From NCBI RefSeq assembly GCF_001310085.1, contig NZ_CP012643.1, positions 4,594,001 through 4,658,000 of the forward strand: DNA of 64,000 bases, in the 5' to 3' direction. Below are positions 58,163 to 64,000 of the stretch, piece by piece; position 1 is the stretch's first letter; the number at the start of each line of letters is the position of its first letter. This stretch comes from Rufibacter tibetensis. GTDB lineage: Bacteria; Bacteroidota; Bacteroidia; Cytophagales; Hymenobacteraceae. The notes under the pieces were generated by a model. The model worked only from the letters and a program-made list of their open reading frames with translations, ran no database searches and was not told the origin of the DNA. The position numbers and the translations under genes were made by a program.

Positions 58163-58280
58163 TTACAGAGTTTTTAATAAAGCCTGGTTTTCAATCTCAA
58201 TTTCAAGAACAGCCGAAAGCATTTCCGATAAACTAGAATCATGTGAGTTTATGTTTTTTTTCGAATGCTTCTAAATCCAT
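58163..58280 (-). pseudogene. Tiny ORF with a poly-A frameshift
   Basis: Reads MDLEAFEKK then breaks at a run of eight A (58254-58261 on the minus strand). With seven A the frame continues NINSHDSSLSEMLSAVLEIEIENQ and ends exactly before the ATG of the 45-residue gene. Length 118 nt is one more than a multiple of three. Either an indel mutation, an assembly error, or slippage. Confidence 0.5.
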
Positions 58281-58301
58281 TGTTTTTAAATTTGAATTGT
58301 A

Positions 58302-58368
58302 GCACAACGTCTAGGCTAAACGGCTGCGACAGCCGTCGGCTGGAGATGGCGTTTAACTGTTGTTGTAC
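58302..58368 (-). other. attC-like site e
   Basis: 67 nt: left core GCACAAC, stem CTAAACG/CGTTTAA, loop GCCGTCGGCTGG, right core GTTGTAC. Left core complements the right core of site d; right core complements the left core of site f. Confidence 0.82.
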
Positions 58369-58845
58369 CTAGTTTTTTATCCACTCCAAATCTAAAACAT
58401 CACGTAATCTATTCAGACTTGAATTGGATAGAAACTTAAATGCGATTCCAATAAAAGCATATCTTATCATCAATACTTGTAATACAGCAGTTAAAATAAA
58501 GTTGGCTGAGAAATCTTCTGCTCGGCTAACTGCCATTGAAGCTACTGCGATTATTGGAAAGCAAAGAATTATGCTCAACAAAACTTTAAAAACTTTATGG
58601 ATTTCAACCTTCACATGTCCTTCATTAGTATTTATTTCTCCTGTCAAAACACAGAAAGCCCCTCTTCCAAATGCCGAAGAAATTATCTTGAATTTATTTC
58701 CACTAATCATTCCGCGGAATGACTTGTCGGTAACTTGGGAGGTTAAACTTTCAGATTTTTCAGTTCTCCGCATCAATAGATTCAATGTTTCTGCTTGTGA
58801 TTCGATTAATCTGAATCCTTGATTCTTTAATGGGAATATGTTCAT
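58369..58845 (-). CDS. Cassette gene: membrane protein
   Basis: 158 residues from the ATG at 58845; an upstream in-frame ATG at 58941 lies across attC site f and is not credible. Two hydrophobic helices near 92-113 and 120-140; soluble N-terminal half with SRMISGNKFKIISSAFGRGAFCVLTGE-like beta segment (about 40-75). Similar in feel to small uncharacterised integron cassette proteins. Function unknown. Confidence 0.62.
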   Translation of the reverse strand: MNIFPLKNQGFRLIESQAETLNLLMRRTEKSESLTSQVTDKSFRGMISGNKFKIISSAFGRGAFCVLTGEINTNEGHVKVEIHKVFKVLLSIILCFPIIAVASMAVSRAEDFSANFILTAVLQVLMIRYAFIGIAFKFLSNSSLNRLRDVLDLEWIKN

Positions 58846-58857
58846 TTCTAAAATTAG

Positions 58858-58909
58858 GTACAACGTCTGTGCTATAGTGCGTTTTAATGCACTATAGGTG
58901 TGGTTAGCG
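58858..58909 (-). other. attC-like site f (compact hairpin)
   Basis: 52 nt: left core GTACAAC, inner perfect stem CTATAGTGC/GCACTATAG with an 8-nt loop, right core GTTAGCG. The inner stem is unrelated to that of other sites. Its right core differs at two positions from the partner left core at 60270. Confidence 0.7.
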
Positions 58910-58915
58910 GGAGTA

Positions 58916-60229
58916 TTATTTACTGGATGTGGTAAAGTCAATTAGATAAGGTTTTAGCGCTATTCCGTTTTTGCTTCTAAAATTACTCCCTATTACTAAT
59001 TGATAATGATGGTTAGGCTTAAGCTCTACCTCAAAAGAGACTGATTTTTTATCCTGTGAGAATCCATTGAATTTTTTAACTCGCATTATATTGCCCATTC
59101 CCAAGGGACCAAGCTCGAAGTTCCTGTGACGGTCATCCATTTCGGTTGAGAACTCAACAGTGATGGTGGTAAGGCTTGGACTCACTTTCCTGTCCTTGCT
59201 TTTGAACTGTGAAATTCTGGTTACGGTTGGTCTACTCTTTTCAAACTTCTTTTCAAGTTCTGCCACTGAACTAGTAAAGTAGCCTGACCTGTCAACGAAC
59301 CTGCTTAACTCTGTTTCAATGCCGTAATCCAACTCAATCATTTCCTTGAGAGCAAGCTTTTTATCGTGGGCCTGCTGATAGTATTTCTCACAAATAGCAA
59401 ACCCAACATAATACCCCAGGTCTCTGGTGTTAAATTCGTTACTGTTGTTGTTGTAGAACCAAAAGCCTGTGTGCAGGTTGTGCATTTCTTCAGAGAACCT
59501 TTCTCTGACCCTGTCTTCGTTTTCCTTTCCATAGCTTATCGCAGGCAACGTAGATGTTAGCCCTGTGGCAGTAACAGCCACAAATTCAGCCACTCCTTCA
59601 AAAACGGTTTGCGCTAGTAGATTTGTCCTTTCTGTAGTTTTTTGCTGTGTGTGGACGTACTCATGGATATTTGTGAAAACAACAATATCTATTGGGTCGC
59701 TTTTAAAATGGGAGGTGAGATTTCCTGATGTACTAGGAAACTCCCTTGTGACCACATTTCTATCAGCCAAAGCAATTTCACTTCCTATAAGCACCTTATC
59801 TTCCAAGAAAGTGCCGCCAGTCTCCAGTGCCCCGATGGTAAAAAAAATACTTGCAGGCTTCAAGTCAGGATAAATTACCCTTAGTTTACTGACCTCTGTT
59901 TCAATTTCTTTGGCGAAGCTGTTTGCCTTGAGTGTATTTTCCCTGATGGAATTCCAGAACAGCGGGTATTGGTTTATGGCATCAACGTAGGATTTGGCGG
60001 TGTAGCCTTTGACCTTCATGATAGCCCTGAGGCCTGGCGAGCCTTTTTCTATGAACAGTTTATTTATATACCCATACTGGCTGGCGCTGTCTTCCGTTGC
60101 CGTTATGCTGTCATAGGCTTGCCAGAAATTCCCTATGTCAACGGTGACTATATTTAAGTTGCCCTGGCTGAAAGCCTTTGTAAAAGTTAAAAGGAAAATA
60201 ACTGCAACTATGATGGCTTTCATTATCAT
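58916..60229 (-). CDS. Cassette gene: secreted HExxH protein with C-terminal SbsA Ig-like domain
   Basis: 437 residues with a signal peptide (cleavage after AFSQ, about 21). VVFTNIHEYVHTQQ (184-197) holds HExxH (H189, E190, H193) and the EGVAEFVAVTA block 25 residues later supplies a third ligand candidate, so it is a possible gluzincin. The last 90 residues (SPSLTTITVEFSTEMDDRHR ... FRSKNGIALKP) match the SbsA/bacterial Ig-like domain that often follows peptidases. Large for a cassette gene. Substrate unknown. Confidence 0.68.
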   Translation of the reverse strand: MIMKAIIVAVIFLLTFTKAFSQGNLNIVTVDIGNFWQAYDSITATEDSASQYGYINKLFIEKGSPGLRAIMKVKGYTAKSYVDAINQYPLFWNSIRENTLKANSFAKEIETEVSKLRVIYPDLKPASIFFTIGALETGGTFLEDKVLIGSEIALADRNVVTREFPSTSGNLTSHFKSDPIDIVVFTNIHEYVHTQQKTTERTNLLAQTVFEGVAEFVAVTATGLTSTLPAISYGKENEDRVRERFSEEMHNLHTGFWFYNNNSNEFNTRDLGYYVGFAICEKYYQQAHDKKLALKEMIELDYGIETELSRFVDRSGYFTSSVAELEKKFEKSRPTVTRISQFKSKDRKVSPSLTTITVEFSTEMDDRHRNFELGPLGMGNIMRVKKFNGFSQDKKSVSFEVELKPNHHYQLVIGSNFRSKNGIALKPYLIDFTTSSK

Positions 60230-60269
60230 GCCTTGATTGAGTATTGAATAGATTCTCTTTTGATATTAC

Positions 60270-60323
60270 CACCAACTTACTGGACTAAACGGTGGCGTAG
60301 CTAACGTTTAGGCGTGGTTATAA
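60270..60323 (-). other. attC-like site g
   Basis: 54 nt: left core CACCAAC, stem CTAAACG/CGTTTAG, loop GTGGCGTAGCTAA, right core GTTATAA, which is the exact reverse complement of the left core of site h. Confidence 0.78.
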
Positions 60324-60891
60324 CATCTTTATTCTTCTTTTCACTTATGGCAGCCCACACAAACCTGCCAGTTACAAGTAAAACCAGTACAATGCCCCAC
60401 TTAACGTTTTCGAAGTTGTGTTCATTCTCCTGCACATTCGCTTCTTCCAAGCTTAATAAGGTATGGTCTTTTGTCTGAAGTCCATATACCTGTGGTTGCT
60501 TTCTCCATTTAAGAAAGAAGTTTAATATGTTGTCCAGTGTACTGCTTGAAGTGCTTCTTTGCAATTCCGAATCTTTTACTTTCAGTTCGACCTTTGCTTC
60601 GTTTCTAAGTTGACTAACTACTTGTGAAGGGTTTATGGCACCATAAGAATTGTTTGCTATCCTAAATGTTGTTTGATACTCTTTAAGCGTAAGATACATT
60701 ATCGGCTCACTATGCCTTCCAGCCGTTGTTGCTTCTATTAAGCTATCTACATGACCCCTTATTTCAACTAGCTCTTCTTCTTTGACGGCAATGTTGCCTT
60801 CTTCCTTCCATACCCAATAAGGTAATGCAATGAAAAAGACGGAAAATAAAGAAATGAATACTACTATAATCTTAATTTCTTTCTTCTTCAA
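60301..60891 (-). CDS. Cassette gene: two-helix membrane protein
   Basis: 196 residues. Helix at about 8-28, a beta-rich soluble domain (VEIRGHVDSLI at 42-52; VELKVKDSEL), and a second helix at about 165-183. Probably anchored to the inner membrane with its middle part outside. The coding region ends inside attC site g. Architecture like 57175-57702. Function unknown. Confidence 0.62.
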   Translation of the reverse strand: MKKKEIKIIVVFISLFSVFFIALPYWVWKEEGNIAVKEEELVEIRGHVDSLIEATTAGRHSEPIMYLTLKEYQTTFRIANNSYGAINPSQVVSQLRNEAKVELKVKDSELQRSTSSSTLDNILNFFLKWRKQPQVYGLQTKDHTLLSLEEANVQENEHNFENVKWGIVLVLLVTGRFVWAAISEKKNKDVITTPKR

Positions 60892-60906
60892 TTTATTACT
60901 AATGTG

Positions 60907-60960
60907 TTATAACGCACTGGCCTTTACGGCGGCATAGCTGCCGTATAGGCGTGGTTACCT
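60907..60960 (-). other. attC-like site h
   Basis: 54 nt: left core TTATAAC, stem GCCTTTACGGC/GCCGTATAGGC, loop GGCATAGCT, right core GTTACCT; both cores match their cassette partners exactly. Confidence 0.8.
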
Positions 60961-61776
60961 TTAGTGCTTTTGCTTTTGTGTGAACCTAAGGAGTTCCTTC
61001 ACATACAGGTCTCCGAAGCTGGCTTTAGTCATTGCCATGAAACCTTCTGTATGCTTACCGCTGTGCTTCAACAATTCCCTGTTCCTTCTTAACTGAACAA
61101 TCTTCCCGCTGTCCTCTACCGTGGTGAACTCGTCCTTCTCTCCTGCCACAAGGAGCATGTCGCACTTTATTCCCTTTAGCTTCGCGGTGTAATTTTCGGC
61201 GCCCTTTGGCAGTACGATGTCTCTTCCTCTCGATGCCTTTACCTTAGCCACGTAAGCCTGAGGGTCATAGACATATCCTTCTGCAATCAGGAAATCAACC
61301 TTTTCGTGTTGCAGGGCAAGTGAGGCGACGATGGTTCCCATGGAGAAAGCCAGAACCCCTGTTTTATGTCCTTTTATGTTGTCTTTCGTCCACCTCAGCA
61401 CGGTTTGAAGGTCGGTGGCAAACTCGTTGTAGTAAAGGTTTAGCTGGTTAATCCCAAAGTCAGAGCTTTTCCCGAAACCCCTGTAGTCGAAGGCTACCAC
61501 GGTGTATCCGCTCTCTGTTAGCGCCTTTATGTGGTGGAGCCAGTAGGACATGTTGCCCCCGTCAGCATAGGATAGCACCAATGTGGTCTTGTTGTCTTTG
61601 GACGTTGGTGGCCTTATAAGCCACGTGTTTATGTCATAGCCGTCTGGAGTCCTTACCACCCGCTGATTATAGTTCATCCCCAGGCTGTCTGGCGTGGCTA
61701 CATATTCCCTGACAGGCTTTATAGCGTAGCAGTTGAGGGAAAGGAACAAGGCTAAAGCTAAAAGTATGCTTTTCAT
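60961..61776 (-). CDS. Cassette gene: exported alpha/beta hydrolase
   Basis: 271 residues with a signal peptide (to CYA, about 18). Oxyanion area TTLVLSYADGGNMS, the GxSxG-like elbow AFSMGTIV (about 143-150, Ser nucleophile), Asp in MLLVAGEKDEF (about 212-222) and His in LKHSGKHTEGF (about 236-246). Substrate unknown; an esterase or thioesterase is plausible. Cores TTACCT/AGGTAA at both ends match exactly, so it is a well-preserved cassette. Confidence 0.78.
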   Translation of the reverse strand: MKSILLALALFLSLNCYAIKPVREYVATPDSLGMNYNQRVVRTPDGYDINTWLIRPPTSKDNKTTLVLSYADGGNMSYWLHHIKALTESGYTVVAFDYRGFGKSSDFGINQLNLYYNEFATDLQTVLRWTKDNIKGHKTGVLAFSMGTIVASLALQHEKVDFLIAEGYVYDPQAYVAKVKASRGRDIVLPKGAENYTAKLKGIKCDMLLVAGEKDEFTTVEDSGKIVQLRRNRELLKHSGKHTEGFMAMTKASFGDLYVKELLRFTQKQKH

Positions 61777-61792
61777 TCTTAATAGGCATTAA

Positions 61793-61856
61793 AGGTAACG
61801 GTCTTGTGGAAGCGGCGTCGAGGTCGTCGGCCGATGCTGGCGTTTACACGTTTTAG
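61793..61856 (-). other. attC-like site i
   Basis: 64 nt: left core AGGTAAC, loop TCGTCGGCCGATG, L' CGTTTACAC, right core GTTTTAG. Left arm GTGGAAGCG pairs only partly with L'. Extended right core GTTTTAGCTATAG nearly mirrors the left core region of site j (TATAGCTAAC), with two extra A. Confidence 0.7.
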
Positions 61857-61867
61857 CTATAGATTTT

Positions 61868-62299
61868 TTATAAAAGGCCGTTAGCTACCGCATATTCCCT
61901 GTCTTTTTTTACAAAGCTTGGCTCTTTATAGTATTCGTTTTTTCTTTTGAGAATATCCTGCTCGTAGACAATTGGCTCGTCGATGTACTTATTTATGTCC
62001 TTGAGATTGATTGTGATAGTATCATTAACCTTATTTCTGATATTTGGGCAAAGGATAAGTAGTTCATCTTTATAAACCTCTATATCAGATATGTATGGGG
62101 AAGAGTAAGATTCAAAAATCAAATCTTTCCTATTTTCCCCACCTTCAGAGTATTTAATTAGCCACTTGAATGAAGTAGTTGCGCCCCCGTCTAATACTTC
62201 CCAAGAAATACAGTTTTCGTTCCAGTTAACTTCTTTTAGTATTTCAGGTTCACTACACGAAACCAGCAATATCAAAATCCATAAATACCAAATTTTCAT
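61868..62299 (-). CDS. Cassette gene: small lipoprotein
   Basis: 143 residues. LILLVSC (Cys15) is a good lipobox. The body is polar with ENCISWEVLDGG and DKVNDTITINLKD-like beta segments. No family recognised. Ends 11 bp from attC site i. Confidence 0.62.
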   Translation of the reverse strand: MKIWYLWILILLVSCSEPEILKEVNWNENCISWEVLDGGATTSFKWLIKYSEGGENRKDLIFESYSSPYISDIEVYKDELLILCPNIRNKVNDTITINLKDINKYIDEPIVYEQDILKRKNEYYKEPSFVKKDREYAVANGLL

Positions 62300-62311
62300 T
62301 TTTTATTTTAT

Positions 62312-62365
62312 AGCTAACGGACTGGGCTTTGCAGTGGCGCAGCTACCGTAAAGGTGTTGTTGTAC
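62312..62365 (-). other. attC-like site j
   Basis: 54 nt: left core AGCTAAC, stem GGCTTTGCAG/CTACCGTAAAGG with wobble pairs, loop TGGCGC, right core GTTGTAC matching the left core of site k exactly. Confidence 0.75.
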
Positions 62366-62376
62366 TATAGTTGTTT

Positions 62377-62952
62377 TTAATCGTAGTCTGTAAAATAGGA
62401 ACTGTTACAATCAACCGCAGTGGGATTTATTTGCTCAATGACCCTTTTCTCATAATTTACTCTCCAAGCCCTTAATGTTCTTACGGCATTATCACTTTTT
62501 TCCTTGGCCACTCCAAATGTAAGGAAATCACCTTTGCAGCTTGACTCACACAAATCAACAAAGTATTCATCCTTCTTAAGGCTTGGTATAGGTGTAGCAC
62601 CGATGATTCTATAACCTTCAGTACCGTCTACCAAGCAAAGCATGAACTGCTCGCCCTTGCTAAGAATCAGGTATCCCAAACTGCCTTCTCCACTTAATAC
62701 ATGTACAGTTTGCATTTGGTAACCTGGTAATAGTTTTTCAGTCTCATATAGTTGATTTTGCAATTCTGTTGTAGTATCAAGCTCTAATGAGGTAACTAAA
62801 CAAGAGTCTAATCCGACTTCTGCTACATCCATTGGATTATCTGACTTAACAGTATTTTCAATTTTTTCTAGTTCAGATTTGTGATACTCTTCTGAAATAG
62901 TAGTAGAGCAGCTACCTATCAGAAAAGTTAATAAAATGATAAAGTTTTTCAT
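62377..62952 (-). CDS. Cassette gene: lipoprotein
   Basis: 191 residues from the ATG at 62952; the ATG at 62967 overlaps the core of site k. MKNFIILLTFLIGSC (Cys15) is a lipobox. Contains a beta-rich domain with GYQMQTVHVLSGEGSLGYLILS and three Cys near SLCESSCKGD. Function unknown. Confidence 0.63.
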   Translation of the reverse strand: MKNFIILLTFLIGSCSTTISEEYHKSELEKIENTVKSDNPMDVAEVGLDSCLVTSLELDTTTELQNQLYETEKLLPGYQMQTVHVLSGEGSLGYLILSKGEQFMLCLVDGTEGYRIIGATPIPSLKKDEYFVDLCESSCKGDFLTFGVAKEKSDNAVRTLRAWRVNYEKRVIEQINPTAVDCNSSYFTDYD

Positions 62953-62961
62953 CTCAATTGA

Positions 62962-63029
62962 GTACAACGTTTAGTGCATGAGGTGTGCAAGGCCGTCGGC
63001 CGAGGCATGGCTTATGCACCTTGTTGGAC
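62962..63029 (-). other. attC-like site k
   Basis: 68 nt: left core GTACAAC, stem GTGCATGAG/CTTATGCAC with wobbles, loop containing AAGGCCGTCGGCCG, right core GTTGGAC. Confidence 0.8.
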
Positions 63030-63413
63030 TTTCGCACTGTTTTTGTTTTTTCTTTTAGCGAATCCACCACCTATCGCGCCAATTAATGCAGCGAATACAG
63101 AATTGAAGATTACTGCCGTTGCCCAAAATGCTGGAGTCATTTCATAGTCTGTCCCGATATTAGCTTCAAGATAGGTAGAAATTGATAAACCTATGGTTGC
63201 ATCAAAGAATCCCATGAAAACAGCATAGGTTACCCCTTTGCTAAAATTTGACTCACTTGTTACTAGATAAGCAACTGTGCCATATATAAGGTATGAAAAT
63301 GGAGATAGTAAACCGTAGTTGAAAGCAAACTGCCTTGAAGCAATAGAACCTAATGTATCGAGTATAACAACTGCTAAAAATCCACTTATCAAAATCTTAA
63401 ATGTATCCTTCAT
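63012..63413 (-). CDS. Cassette gene: four-helix membrane protein
   Basis: 133 residues, hydrophobic helices near 8-24, 33-49, 60-80 and 95-118; ends in KRKNKNSAKVQQGA, the last residues being coded by attC site k. Unknown function; similar to small integral membrane proteins of cassettes. Confidence 0.62.
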   Translation of the reverse strand: MKDTFKILISGFLAVVILDTLGSIASRQFAFNYGLLSPFSYLIYGTVAYLVTSESNFSKGVTYAVFMGFFDATIGLSISTYLEANIGTDYEMTPAFWATAVIFNSVFAALIGAIGGGFAKRKNKNSAKVQQGA

Positions 63414-63463
63414 TTCATGTGTTTATTTTATATGATGCTTGACTACTGTATTCTAAAATCCTT

Positions 63464-63589
63464 CTATTTAAAGGGTCTACCCTTTAAAACTAGTGAAGCT
63501 GAAGTAAGGGTAAGTACTCCGATGGGAATGAGCCAAACTATGCTCCGAAACAGCATGAACAATATTGGCAATATTAAGAATATAGCCAT
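63464..63589 (-). CDS. Tiny membrane peptide
   Basis: 41 residues from the ATG at 63589: MAIFLILPILFMLF then IVWLIPIGVLTLTSASLVL, ends KGRPFK. A longer ORF to 63679 starts inside the next attC-like region and is unlikely. Short and hydrophobic, so only tentative. Confidence 0.35.
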   Translation of the reverse strand: MAIFLILPILFMLFRSIVWLIPIGVLTLTSASLVLKGRPFK

Positions 63590-63671
63590 CGCTGAAAGTA
63601 TGCTGGCTATGCTTCCCGCTTCATCAATGTGTGCTGATAGTCTCGTGTCAATGTGGTGACAGTCAGTTGGC

Positions 63672-63701
63672 TGTATCATGGCTTATGCACAATGTTGTGT
63701 A
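63672..63701 (-). other. attC-like site l (right half)
   Basis: CATGGCTTATGCAC-AAT-GTTGTGT repeats the right half of sites k and m, with a GTCAGTTGGCTG loop-like element before it. A left core could not be recognised. Confidence 0.5.
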
Positions 63702-63715
63702 CGGTTTCCTTTAGT

Positions 63716-64000
63716 TATACCTTTTCTCCCCGCCCTAGTCCATATATGCATTCATCCCCATTTATTATTGACCAGCACTCATATCCGCTTGAATCGGTAA
63801 GTATTTCAACGGTGAAATCATTTTCAAAACCAAGGTATAAGTCGCCTGTATTAACGTTCCTTTGGATTGTGGCCAATTTTTCTTCCAGGAGAGACTTCCT
63901 TAACTCAGTTTCCAGGTTTATTGGCGTTTTGTGCGCGTAGAGTTGCCCATGGTCTTTTGACGTCCATTTGATTCTTCCATTTTCCAGAAGCCGCCAGAAG
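63716..64000 (-). CDS. Cassette gene, C-terminal part (5' end outside window)
   Basis: About 94 residues are open to the right edge. Visible parts include FWRLLENGRIKWTSKDHG, LETELRKSLLEEKLA and GDLYLGFENDFTVEILTD, ending EKV. Cytoplasmic-looking with no helix. The stop lies 15 bp from attC-like site l. No family recognised. Confidence 0.6.

Larger units (their letters stand above)
54530..64000. mobile_element. Integron-type gene-cassette array (attI side to the right, beyond the window)
   Basis: At least ten attC-like palindromes separate short genes on the minus strand. Nine (54530, 57710, 58302, 58858, 60270, 60907, 61793, 62312 and 62962 onward) have a left core, inner stem and right core; two more (57110-57170 and 63672-63701) show only the right half. 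Six of eight units have a 5' core matching exactly the core beside their own stop. Genes point away from the right, so attI/intI would be right of the window. The left part (54.5-57.1 kb) is degenerate. Confidence 0.75.

Noticed and set aside
58859-58941. Upstream start (58941) for the gene at 58369
   Set aside because: It would translate across attC-like site f; the ATG at 58845 lies just inside the cassette core.
63464-63679. 71-residue ORF starting at 63679
   Set aside because: The start lies within attC-like site l; only the inner 41-residue reading is kept, with low confidence.
43330-64000. Right-hand att copy of the mnmE 3' end
   Set aside because: I looked for a second copy of the last bases of mnmE in the window and found none, so the right boundary cannot be placed here.

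Overview
The window looks like a chromosome segment from a Bacteroidota bacterium of the order Cytophagales, probably Hymenobacteraceae (Rufibacter/Pontibacter-like). This is inferred from family content: DUF5686, DUF4199, a Bacteroidota-type ParE/ParC pair, tandem lmo0937-like small membrane proteins, a phage-type topoisomerase IB and many SPII lipoproteins. No rRNA, tRNA or CRISPR was recognised.

Region 1 (1-43.4 kb) is ordinary core chromosome in short operons, several of which end in long, perfect-stem hairpin terminators. From left to right it holds: a partial DUF5686 outer-membrane protein; a parE-parC-TPR operon; an AI-2E-type permease; a stress-type four-helix protein; a DnaQ-like exonuclease/GIY-YIG fusion; two divergent paralogues that resemble secreted Fam20/HipA-like kinases, one with a broken catalytic loop; topoisomerase IB; an M48 lipoprotein protease; an App1-like phosphatase; MtgA; a metallophosphoesterase overlapping a lipid kinase tail to tail; a decayed M48 protease; an L,D-transpeptidase-like protein; an ABC-F ATPase; a 3-hydroxyacyl-CoA dehydrogenase; DapD; and a glycosyltransferase. 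Next comes a Mn/Fe/Zn uptake operon (KAS III, DtxR-type regulator, lipoprotein, ATPase, and two permeases, the first fused to a second DtxR-like region) behind a DtxR-box-like palindrome. The core part closes with a GH clan A-like lipoprotein, a thioredoxin-like protein and mnmE.

Region 2 (43.4-54.5 kb) begins immediately after mnmE and is more AT-rich. It carries two small HTH proteins and a CTnDOT/phage-type tyrosine recombinase. Accessory genes follow: a nuclease of the PD-(D/E)XK type, a GNAT-zincin fusion, a SIR2/AbiH-like protein, several unknowns, a frameshifted AlkB homologue, and a two-gene convergent module present twice about 6 kb apart. It behaves like a genomic island with its left edge at mnmE.

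Region 3 (about 54.5 kb to the window end) is the most striking part. It is a run of small unrelated genes, nearly all on the minus strand, separated by 52-68 nt imperfect palindromes with the architecture of integron attC sites (R''-L''-loop-L'-R'). In six of eight testable units the 7-nt core at the 5' edge of a unit is the exact reverse complement of the core next to the stop of the same unit, while neighbouring units carry different cores. That is what excision and integration of circular gene cassettes predicts. No IntI is in the window. The orientation places attI/intI to the right of base 64000, or this is an orphan attC cluster. Cassette cargo is mostly lipoproteins, small membrane proteins, a Zn-protease-like secreted protein and an alpha/beta hydrolase.
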